From the NCBI GenBank assembly GCA_031261605.1, contig JAISJI010000027.1, positions 1 through 64,000 of the forward strand: 64,000 nt of DNA. Direction: 5' to 3'. Of this stretch, positions 10,296-18,811 are shown piece after piece; positions within the stretch are counted from its first letter, which is position 1, and each line of letters starts with the position of its first letter. Under the pieces are notes generated by a model, which did not search any database, was not told the DNA's origin, and was given only the letters and a program-made list of their open reading frames with translations. This DNA is from Ignavibacteria bacterium (GTDB lineage: Bacteria; Bacteroidota; Ignavibacteria; Kapaibacteriales; UBA2268). The position numbers and the translations under genes are program-made.

Positions 10296-11235
10296 ACCAA
10301 CCACTATCTCCACCGCCACCGTCACTTCCACCGTCATATCCACCGTCACTCCCACCGTCATACCCACTATCATACCAACCGTCACTACCACTTCCACTAC
10401 GTTCACGCAGTTCTGGGAAAAGATTATTATAGTCATCCGCATAGCCATTAGCTACTAATTGTTTGTAAGTGTAAACACTGAGCAAGCCAAAAAATGACTT
10501 ACGCACCACTTCTGCCATCGGTTGGCTTTCGTAATCACATTTATCGCAAGATTCATTAAATAATATCAAATCACTTACGTGGCTACTAATTGGATGTATC
10601 ATTAACTCATTTTGACCGCACTTGGGACATTCGGTATATAATTTGCTATTCTCATAATAGGCACCCAGAAACGCAATGATGACAAACGGCAGCACACCTA
10701 AAACCATAATTAAATACGGCAAAGATTCCTTTAAACGACTTTTAGTGGTTGGAAGAGTCATATCATCCACCATAACCTCTTCGTCAATAGATTTTCCGCT
10801 AAAAATTCCCTGTATTGCCTCTATTCCCGCTATCATTCCCATAGAATAATCATTTTTCTTGAAATGAGGCACCATTCGTGTTTGTTGAATTGCCACACAC
10901 AAATCGTTCGGCAATAAGCCATTCTCAAGTTGCCTGCCTGTTGTGAATCTGATTCTACGTATATCCTCAACGAACAATACAATTATGCCTTGTTCTCCTA
11001 GTTTATACTTATTAAAAAATTTTAAGGCGGTGCTTGCTAAATCTGCACCATTTATGGATTTTACAATAACAACAGCCATTTTGACGCTTTTGTCAGTTTC
11101 CAGTTGCCGACAAATATCATTAATTTTTTGCACAGCATCACTGTTTATAATGTTATCTGCATTATGAACTGCGTTATGAATTGTGTCATCTGGTTCACTT
11201 GGTATGGGGGGAATTTCATCAAAATTTTCAAGCAT
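10294..11235 (-). CDS. TPM domain-containing protein with Gly/Asp/Ser-rich tail
   Basis: YgcG/TPM-like LGEQGIIVLFVEDIRRIRFTTGRQLENGLLPN; TM segment; CxxC zinc-ribbon-like region; GGSDGGYDGGSDGGGGDSGW C-terminus. Confidence 0.8.
   Translation of the reverse strand: MLENFDEIPPIPSEPDDTIHNAVHNADNIINSDAVQKINDICRQLETDKSVKMAVVIVKSINGADLASTALKFFNKYKLGEQGIIVLFVEDIRRIRFTTGRQLENGLLPNDLCVAIQQTRMVPHFKKNDYSMGMIAGIEAIQGIFSGKSIDEEVMVDDMTLPTTKSRLKESLPYLIMVLGVLPFVIIAFLGAYYENSKLYTECPKCGQNELMIHPISSHVSDLILFNESCDKCDYESQPMAEVVRKSFFGLLSVYTYKQLVANGYADDYNNLFPELRERSGSGSDGWYDSGYDGGSDGGYDGGSDGGGGDSGW
10310..10394. repeat. 12-bp minisatellite inside the TPM gene
   Basis: tandem CCACCGTCAYWY-type 12-mers (ccaccgtcactt ccaccgtcatat ccaccgtcactc ccaccgtcatac ...). 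Confidence 0.85.
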
Positions 11236-11239
11236 TATA

Positions 11240-11436
11240 TCCTCTAAAAAAGTTGGTAAAAAATCTGTTAAAGATTAACATTAAATGCAATATAATGATT
11301 TTTTTAACAACAACCATTATTTTTTTTATGCTATATTTTCTTTGATTTTGTAAATAACAGCAAACTTAGATAAACCTGTTCAATCAAAGTTCAGACAACT
11401 TCTCTTCCAAAATAAACTTCCGCAACCAAGTTAATT
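11240..11436. repeat. direct repeat copy 2: genuine miaA 3' end + leader of TPM gene
   Basis: matches 10005..10205 with a handful of substitutions and small homopolymer indels. Confidence 0.95.
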
Positions 11437-12253
11437 GCCGTTTTGCATAATGTCGCGTATTCTTTTGTATCTCGCTAATTGCAGTGTCCAGAGACATATC
11501 GCCATTCAAATACACTATCGTTTCCTTGTAGCCAACAGTATTCAGCGAGTTAAGAGTAGGGGAGTAACCCATATTTAGCACGCTCTCCGTCTCATCCACC
11601 AAACCATCTTCCCACATCTGCATAACACGCCGATTTATCTTATCATACAACACATCTCGGGCTACATCAATAAATACATAGCGCGGTTTTATTCTATCCC
11701 TACTCGGCTTATTAGCATAAGCATCTGACAGCCGTATTCCATTGGAATAATAATACTCTAACGCACGCAGGACACGCCTCGGATTTCTATCGCTATACAG
11801 ATTATACAGCGGTGCATCCACTTCCTTCAACTTGTTATACAGCGTATCAATACCATTTGCTTGCAATTCCATTTCCAATTTATTCCTAATTCCAACATCC
11901 ACCGGTGTATCTTCTTTGAATAATCCCTCGCATAAGGACTTGATATATAACCCGGAACCACCAACAATTACAGGCGTCTTTCCTCTCTCCGCAATATCTA
12001 TCAACGTAGCGTATGCCTGCTCACCATACTCGCCAGCACTATAATTTGCATCCGGCATAAGAATATCAATATAGTGATGCTTAACCTTTTGCATCTCCGA
12101 AGCCGATGGCTTAGCCGTGCCAATAGTAAGAAATTTATACACTTGACGCGAGTCCGCCGATATTATTTCAATATCCTGCTTCTCCGCCAGTTGCAAACTA
12201 TAAGCGGTCTTTCCCGATGCCGTAGCACCGCATACAACAATAGTATCTATCAT
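11384..12253 (-). CDS. miaA: tRNA dimethylallyltransferase
   Basis: VVCGATASGKTAYSLQLA, SADSRQVYKFLTIGTAKPS, NPRRVLRALEYY motifs. Confidence 0.97.
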   Translation of the reverse strand: MIDTIVVCGATASGKTAYSLQLAEKQDIEIISADSRQVYKFLTIGTAKPSASEMQKVKHHYIDILMPDANYSAGEYGEQAYATLIDIAERGKTPVIVGGSGLYIKSLCEGLFKEDTPVDVGIRNKLEMELQANGIDTLYNKLKEVDAPLYNLYSDRNPRRVLRALEYYYSNGIRLSDAYANKPSRDRIKPRYVFIDVARDVLYDKINRRVMQMWEDGLVDETESVLNMGYSPTLNSLNTVGYKETIVYLNGDMSLDTAISEIQKNTRHYAKRQLTWLRKFILEEKLSEL

Positions 12254-12309
12254 AATTTTTATTCTTAAAAACTGCCAATTGGCTATTCGTGAGAAGGTTA
12301 CTGTGAATA

Positions 12310-13197
12310 TTACTTCGCCAACTCCTCCATCAACAAATGCGTAGGAAGACCTGTAACACCGGGATGGTCTTGGTTATTGACTGCTTTATATTTGCACATC
12401 TGGATATCGTAAAAGCAATCGGTGAGAGATACATAAGTTGATATCCTTCCTACTATCGCTCCTACTTCTCCTATTCCTTCCACTGCAGCTGTATTTATAC
12501 ATCTTGTAACAGTAGTACCCATCCCATTAAGATAATAAACTATCCCCCCAGCGGATGTTCCGTTAATAAAACCAGCATTGACACAATCCTCTATACTTCC
12601 ATAAGAACTTATAGCATATGATATTCCTGCTGCATTAGTTCCTGTAATAGTTCCGGTGTTAGTGCACTTTTTTACAAGTCCTTTAACCACAAAACAACAA
12701 ATACCTGCGGCTGCATTCCCAGTAACAGTTGCATTATTGCTACAATTAATTATAGTGCCAGTATAAGAATAAGCACTTGCAACTGAACTATTTTCATAGC
12801 ATATTCCGGCACCAACACTTCTTCCTGTCACTATTAAATTTGCTATTGTTCCATGATTACTACCGAATAAAACCTTATTCGATGCACTTACTTTTAGATA
12901 AATTGTGTGGTTATTACCATCAAAGTAACCATAAAAGTAATGAATGGTATCAAATGTTGGAGTGGGGTTTCCGATAGAACGGTAATCACAACTATCGGTG
13001 ATGTCATTCATAAGCAGGAAGTATTTATCTATTGACCAATTAGTTCCATAAAAAACAGAATCGCTCAACGCTTCCATATCCGCTTTGCTGGTAATTTGAT
13101 ACGGAGCGGCTTGTGTTCCACTACCTCCGCTGAATTGTGCGGATGCAGTTAATGTTGTAGCAAATAATATCGCTACGATGAGTAATACTTTTTTCAT
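12310..13197 (-). CDS. secreted GLUG-motif-like repeat protein
   Basis: signal peptide; GGSGTQAAPYQITSKADMEALSD start; repeated G-x-V-x-x-C-x-N-x-G/A-x-V-x-G units. Confidence 0.75.
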   Translation of the reverse strand: MKKVLLIVAILFATTLTASAQFSGGSGTQAAPYQITSKADMEALSDSVFYGTNWSIDKYFLLMNDITDSCDYRSIGNPTPTFDTIHYFYGYFDGNNHTIYLKVSASNKVLFGSNHGTIANLIVTGRSVGAGICYENSSVASAYSYTGTIINCSNNATVTGNAAAGICCFVVKGLVKKCTNTGTITGTNAAGISYAISSYGSIEDCVNAGFINGTSAGGIVYYLNGMGTTVTRCINTAAVEGIGEVGAIVGRISTYVSLTDCFYDIQMCKYKAVNNQDHPGVTGLPTHLLMEELAK

Positions 13198-13474
13198 TTT
13201 TATATAACCTTTTAATTTAAATGTATATTAAAATATTTTATTTTTCTTATTTATTATTTGTGTTCAATGTGTTTTAGGATTGTTTTAAAAGCATAGCGCA
13301 AATTACGTATTTATCTTCAATATAAAAAATATTATTATTCTTTTTTGAAAAATAGGATACCCGCTTTTAGCATACGGGAAACCGAACACTTTTAAGCAGA
13401 TGTTAAGAAAAAGGTTATTGAAGAGGCGGAGGACATAAAAATTGAATAAAAAAAATATCAAATTTGATAGTTTA

Positions 13475-13513
13475 AACCCCAAAGGCGACCCTTTTGAGGA
13501 CACCTTTGGGGTT
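13475..13513. terminator. 11-bp perfect hairpin, terminator-like
   Basis: AACCCCAAAGG (13475-13485) / CCTTTGGGGTT (13503-13513). Confidence 0.6.
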
Positions 13514-13552
13514 CATTAGTGGGCGAACTTTACAAAGTAAAGCATAAATAAT

Positions 13553-14074
13553 CTACCTAGTTAGAATCATCTGTTTGCTATCAACTTCTTTACCATCAAT
13601 GGTTAAGGAGTAAATATATATTCCTTGCTTCAGTTGACCGCCATTTATTGTTATTGACGAAGAGCCCTTGTGTTTGCTCACGTCAAATTCCATTAGTTTA
13701 CTCCCCTCTATAGTGTAAATTGCAATAAAAGCATTTCCCGCATTTTGAGGAATATAATAATAAATCTTTGTGATTTCTGTAAATGGATTAGGAATATTAT
13801 TAAATAATTTTCCCTTACCAGTTGTGTCCTTCCAAATCACAGTGTCTCTATTGTCTTTCCAGCCCGTTGTGTCCTTATCTATCCAAATCGCAGTGTCTTT
13901 CTCTTTTCTGCCCGTGGTATCTTTCCAAACCATAGTATCTATATCTTTTTTATAGTCCAATGTGTCGGGGCAGCAGTTAGCAATACGTTTTAAAAGATAA
14001 TCCAATTGCGATTGAAAACCATCATTTTTGATACGCAAGGAGTCAACTTCTTGGTTCAGTTTATTTAATGGCAT
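13553..14074 (-). pseudogene. C-terminal part of split tail-fiber-like/T9SS-sorted protein
   Basis: coiled-coil LNQEVDSLRIKNDGFQSQLDYL, low-complexity KDTTG/DTxIW repeat, T9SS-type NIPNPFTEITKIYYYIP..LKQGIYIYSLTIDGKEVDSKQMIL; out of frame with upstream ORF 14061..14453. Confidence 0.6.
13819..13970. repeat. degenerate tandem repeat encoding (K)DTTGxKD..DTxIW
   Basis: three related copies of gttgtgtcctt[n]ccaaatcacagtgtct. Confidence 0.7.
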
Positions 14075-14453
14075 CGAGCATTATCGGAACTAAGTCCTTA
14101 TAATCACCAGGGTCGCCCATACCAACTCTAGCAACCTTATCTGCGTTAAATACATCAAATGTTTGTGCTGCCAATTCATTTGTGCTAGCAAACACTACAA
14201 TTAGCAGAGCAGCGAATACTATTGGGTAGAACATCTTTGAAAGATACAATTTTGCATTTTGATTGAATGCAATGATGGCATCGTTCGCTGTCGCCTCCGA
14301 TTTTTTCATAAAAGACGTATCAATGGACGTCCCATAGGTTAAAAAAGTTAATCTGGATTTCAGTGTTTGGTTGTCCAACATCTGCCCGGCTGCCTGATTA
14401 GTGCGGGTTTCTTTTCTTCTGTTCATTTTGATACCTCGTAAGATTAAGAACAT
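14061..14453 (-). pseudogene. N-terminal part of the split protein (ends ...FDVFNADKVARVGMGDPGDYKDLVPIMLDAIK*)
   Basis: ends where 13553..14074 begins in another frame; together they read as ...YKDLVPIMLDAIK/LNQEVDSL... Confidence 0.55.
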
Positions 14454-14755
14454 TTGAAAAATATTAAGAGCTACTTTAGCCCAAGTGTTAGCGAAATGAT
14501 TGGAGCAAAGTTAATCATAAAAATCCACAATACCATCATAATGAGAATAATAAATTGTGTGATACAATAAATTATGAAATAAGTCAAGCAAGGCAAAGAA
14601 ATATGAATAATAATGTTCCATATTATTAGGAACAAAGATAATAGTTCGCTGGATGGTTATATTAATGCTATGTTCAATCAATTAAAGGTACCTTTCGGTA
14701 TCTTATTTGTAAGAACATAACGAAATTAATAGATAAAATTCGATAAAAAAAACAC

Positions 14756-14763
14756 TACATTTG
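14756..14763 (+). promoter_or_regulatory. TACATTTG -7-like element upstream of 14819
   Basis: matches TAnnTTTG; no clear -33 TTG seen. Confidence 0.35.
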
Positions 14764-14818
14764 AAACTTTGTTTATTAGCATTCGTATAAAAAAAATCCA
14801 AATATCATATCAATATCT

Positions 14819-15121
14819 ATGAATACAGAAGAAGAACAACTTTTTAAAAAACTTGCAAATTTTAGAGAAAAATTTGCAAAAGACTCTCAACATCCTGACT
14901 ATAAAGGAATGTGGGAAGTGCTAATAAAAGGCATTTATTCTGACGATGCCCATTTTATATATGAATTATTGCAAAATGCCGAAGATGTTAAAGCCACGTC
15001 GGTAAAGTTTATATTGAAAAGTGATGGTCTTTATTTTATTCATAATGGAACAATCCATTTTAATGTTACAGAACCTGATACATTAAAAGACATATCAATG
15101 TTCGCCAGATGGCAAATATAG
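14819..15121 (+). pseudogene. truncated sacsin/HSP90-like (GHKL) ATPase N-terminal fragment
   Basis: SDDAHFIYELLQNAEDVKATSVKFILKSDGLYFIHNGTIHFNV: GHKL N-box region (E..QNA.D) then abrupt stop. Confidence 0.65.
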
Positions 15122-16329
15122 CATCAGACAAGGGAACTGGCATTTTGGATTTGGCATCTTTGTATATTCAAAAAGGAGAAAATCCGCAAATTCGTCGTCA
15201 ACAAATGGAAACACTATTAAAACAAATTCAAGAATCAGCTGAAAATGTATTTCAGGATTTACGAATTGTTACATGGCAAAATACAGATGAATTAGAAGAA
15301 AAATTGACCGATGCGATAGAAAAAGATTTAGAAGAGGACACGGCAAGTGATATGATGCAACACCAAATTATTTCGCCATACAGAGGAGAATTATTTGGGA
15401 CAGATAATCTTAATGTGGTCATACAAAATAGCAGAAATGGTGGGAATAAAAAGAAGCATAGAAGTGTAGCAGGTATCACAGTAGCAGACAAAATTATCCA
15501 ATTCACAAACAGAGCAAAAACAAATGCTTATGATTCATACGACACAGCACAAAATTGTTCTTCTAGAACGGATGTATACAATGGTGAATTGGGATTAGTA
15601 ACGAGGATAGACAAGAAAAAAATCACGGTGCGTTTTGAACAAAAATCCAGTCAAACCATAGAATTAAGTGAAATTGAGGTTGAGAATAATATTGAATTGG
15701 GATATGCAATATCGGTTCACAAAGCGCAGGGGAGTGAATTTACACGAGTATATTTTGTGTTACCTAAAAACAAACAGACACTATTATCAACAGAATTGTT
15801 ATATACTGGAATAACACGCGCACAGACGCATTTAACTATATTTGTTGAAGGTGATTTTACCGCCTTGCTTGGTATGACAAGACCCGAAAAATCACGATTA
15901 GCATTAATAAATTCGTCTGTATTTGATTTCAAACCATTGCCAGAAGTATTACTGCACGAACGTTGGTATGAAGAAGGCAAAATTCATTCCACATTAACTG
16001 AATATCTTGTCCGGTCTAAATCAGAAGTAATTATCACAAATATGCTATTTGAAAGTGGAATAGAATCAATTAAGTATGAAGAACCACTTTTTGCCACTGA
16101 TGGCACATTCTATTTACCTGATTTTACTATTCAATGGAAAGGAAATACGTATTATTGGGAGCATCTAGGAATGTTGAATGTTCCAAAATATAAAAGACAT
16201 TGGGACGTGAAACAAGCGTGGTATGACAAACATTTCAAAGGACAATTAATCACAACAGAAGAATCAACGAATTTGAGTATTGATGTGAAAAATCTCATTG
16301 GAAGATTGAAACGAAATGAATTACAGTAA
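15109..16329 (+). pseudogene. C-terminal fragment of RecD/UvrD-like helicase with nuclease-like tail
   Basis: IISPYRGELFGTDNLN, VYNGELGLVTRID, GYAISVHKAQGSEFTRVYFVLP, LLYTGITRAQ (late helicase motifs) but no Walker A; tail SEVIITNMLFESGI..YLPDFTIQWKGNTYYWEHLGML resembles a PD-(D/E)XK-type domain. Confidence 0.65.
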
Positions 16330-16368
16330 TTTAATATTGTTTGTGTTATTGTTAAAAGATATTAAAAG

Positions 16369-16878
16369 ATGGAAAAATATAAAATAATGGTCTGTAGCAT
16401 CAAGGTGTTCCAAACGTTGATGGAAGAAAATGGTTTAGATGATTCTAATGTTGAGGTCTTTGATACAACGGCGTTTGTATCAATCGTCAGTCACGCAAAG
16501 AAAAGCATAGGCGAGATGTATTTTCGGCACGGCGTTGGCGATGTTCATTATTTTAAGGAAAACCATGCCAATGTCATAAATCTTGATATTGACGATGTGG
16601 AGGCAGATTTTGAAGATGCTGCTACCGTTTACAAAGCCATAACTGCCGAGCAAGCCGATGATTTGGTTTCGTTTATTAAGAACAACGAGCACAAGGATTT
16701 TGTTATTCATTGCCATGCCGGTATCAGCCGCAGCGGTGGAGTAGCTTTGTTCCTTTTCGACCATTTCGACTGGGTAGACAGAGAAGATTTTCGTATAAAT
16801 GTTCTTCCGCGTATTTTACCAAATATGCGCATTTACAGAGCGTTAACAAACTGTTTTGAAGAAAGTAATTTGTTATGA
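16369..16878 (+). CDS. dual-specificity/tyrosine phosphatase-like protein
   Basis: VIHCHAGISRSGG matches the HCx5R(S/T) phosphatase loop; complete 169-aa ORF. Confidence 0.8.
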   Translation: MEKYKIMVCSIKVFQTLMEENGLDDSNVEVFDTTAFVSIVSHAKKSIGEMYFRHGVGDVHYFKENHANVINLDIDDVEADFEDAATVYKAITAEQADDLVSFIKNNEHKDFVIHCHAGISRSGGVALFLFDHFDWVDREDFRINVLPRILPNMRIYRALTNCFEESNLL

Positions 16879-16909
16879 AAATACTTTTTCTCTATCTTAT
16901 ATTCAACGC

Positions 16910-17037
16910 CTTCAGCCCACTAACACCTGTTATCTTTGTGATTCGGGCATTGAAATTGAAGGCATCCGGTTTTGGGGTTCACCGTCAGTCCGCGTTTTTG
17001 TAATTGGACATTCAATGGAGAACACGGAAAAGATATT
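16910..17037 (+). pseudogene. frameshifted metallophosphoesterase remnant
   Basis: TCYLCDSGIEIEGIRFWGSP in one frame continues as VSPRFCNWTFNGEHGKDI in the next frame, resembling the YLxDSGIEIxGIKFWGSPxSPxFxxWAFNxxRG segment of calcineurin-like phosphatases. Confidence 0.5.
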
Positions 17038-17057
17038 ATTATATTGCTTTTTTTATC

Positions 17058-17092
17058 TGTGCAAATCCTTAAATCTGCGTTATCTGCGTGCT
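17058..17092. repeat. ATCTGCG-type dispersed short repeat
   Basis: tctgtgcaaatccttaaatctgcgttatctgcgtgc; resembles short degenerate repeats seen dispersed in Bacteroidota-like genomes. Confidence 0.4.
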
Positions 17093-17094
17093 AA

Positions 17095-17610
17095 AAAAAT
17101 ATTTTCAAAAAAAATCACCATCTGCAACAATTTGGCTATTCCTACAAAAAAGCAGACAATAAAACGAAAGACAAAGAATTACCGCCGTTTTGGATTAATA
17201 TGTCAAAATTATTTGAGTTGTATGTTTATTCTTTACGAGAAACATACGGAACGACAATATTATATCAATTATCAGATGAAGGAAAACGACAAACTCATGG
17301 GAAATATGGCGATGTTGATTTTCTGAAAACAGATGAAAAACTAATTATTGACACAAAATACAAACCGAAATATAACGAAGAGTATAAAATCGAAGATATT
17401 CGTCAGTTGAGCGGTTATGCTAGCGATAAGGGAGTATTGAAAAAACTTGGAATAAATGATGACGAAAGAGTTGTCGATTGCGTAATCATTTATCCAGATA
17501 ATAATTCTAATACCAACTTTGATGGCAGAAACTTGAAAGAAACTGAAATAAAGCAATTTACAAAGTTTTACAAATGTGGAATAAAATTGCCGATTACGAG
17601 GTTAGGTTAG
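17095..17610 (+). pseudogene. C-terminal nuclease fragment of McrC-like restriction subunit
   Basis: ...ELPPFWINMSKLFELYVYSLRE..KYGDVDFLKTDEKLIIDTKYKPKY..IEDIRQLSGYA: McrC family nuclease signature (D..IIDTKYK); reading frame open from 17095, ORF track start at 17200; N-terminal domain and McrB absent. Confidence 0.65.
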
Positions 17611-17650
17611 AGATTGCCTAGGTAACCGCAATTTTCACAACCCCACATCC

Positions 17651-18790
17651 CTAACACACCTTCCTAATTGCATCCATAACCTCTACACCCACAATTAACG
17701 CCTCTTCGCTGGGATTTAACTCGCTACTATGCAACGGCGGAAGTGTCTCTCCATCCGGCGATACTCCCAAAAAATAAAAGCAAGACGGAACCTCCAGCCC
17801 ATAATAACTAAAATCCTCCGCCCACATTTTCGGCTCTATCTCCTGCAATTTCACATCTGGCAAAGTTGCAACTGCACGCCGAACTACATCAACCGCATCC
17901 GCATCATTTATGACCGGCGGATACCCATACACAATTTCCATATCACATTTCGTTCCATAAACTGCTGCAAGTTGCTGACATTTCTGCTGATACATCGCCA
18001 AATATTTGTTTCGCAAATCTTCATTATAGCAACGAAGTGTCCCCAACATTTCCACCGATGCCGGAAAAGCATTATTCACATTTCCGCCATTTATCGCACA
18101 AATTGACAGCACAGCCGGCTCAAAAGGATTATTATAACGCACGAGAAATGAATTAGTTAGCGTAATAATATTTGCAGCAACAACAATCGGCTCGCTACCC
18201 TTATGCGGAGTCGCACCGTGAGTCGCCTTGCCGTGAATTGTGATTTTAAACTCGCAAGTCGCAGCCATCGCACGCCTACCCGCAATTCCAATAGTTCCAA
18301 CCGGCAAATCAGGGTCAATATGTTGTGCAAAAATAAATTTCGGACGCGGTTCCGACAGCACACCAGCGGCAATCATTGATTTAGCACCACCCGGCAACAC
18401 CTCTTCACCTGGCTGAAAAATAAGTTTTACACATCTATCATTCGCCGGCAAATTTTCCGAAAAAATTTCCGCAGCACCCAGCAGCATAGCAATATGCAAA
18501 TCATGTCCACAACTATGCATAACTCCTTCATTTTTAGAGGAAAATGGAAGTCCGGTGTTTTCGCACATTGGCAGCGCATCCAACTCGCATCTGAACGCAA
18601 TGCAATCAGCAGAATTTTCATTACCAATAGTTGCAACAATACCCGTTTCGCACATCACATTAAATTTTAACCCCATATTTTTAAGGATATTACAGACATA
18701 CGCATTGGTTTTATACTCCTTAAATGAAAGTTCCGGATTTGAGTGAATGTGTCGTCTATATTCAATTATTTTTTCTTTATTCATTTTCAA
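17651..18790 (-). CDS. M20 family amidohydrolase/metallopeptidase
   Basis: MHSCGHDLHIAMLLGAA, LIFQPGEEVLPGGAKSMI motifs. Confidence 0.95.
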   Translation of the reverse strand: MKMNKEKIIEYRRHIHSNPELSFKEYKTNAYVCNILKNMGLKFNVMCETGIVATIGNENSADCIAFRCELDALPMCENTGLPFSSKNEGVMHSCGHDLHIAMLLGAAEIFSENLPANDRCVKLIFQPGEEVLPGGAKSMIAAGVLSEPRPKFIFAQHIDPDLPVGTIGIAGRRAMAATCEFKITIHGKATHGATPHKGSEPIVVAANIITLTNSFLVRYNNPFEPAVLSICAINGGNVNNAFPASVEMLGTLRCYNEDLRNKYLAMYQQKCQQLAAVYGTKCDMEIVYGYPPVINDADAVDVVRRAVATLPDVKLQEIEPKMWAEDFSYYGLEVPSCFYFLGVSPDGETLPPLHSSELNPSEEALIVGVEVMDAIRKVC

Positions 18791-18811
18791 TAACTCCTTA
18801 TATATAATGGC

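Noticed and set aside
10217-10432. Plus-strand Pro/Ser-rich ORF (PPPPSLPPSYPPSLPPSYP)
   Set aside because: Translation of the antisense of the TPM-gene minisatellite; not an independent gene.
13303-13503. Minus-strand 66-aa hydrophobic ORF
   Set aside because: Very AT-rich, overlaps the hairpin at 13475-13513 and has no recognisable family.
13819-13970. Possible CRISPR array from spaced similar units
   Set aside because: Units are in-frame coding repeats (KDTTG/DTxIW) with irregular short spacing; no cas genes.
16856-17326. 156-aa plus-strand ORF
   Set aside because: Runs through remnants of two unrelated genes and the ATCTGCG repeat; not a coherent protein.
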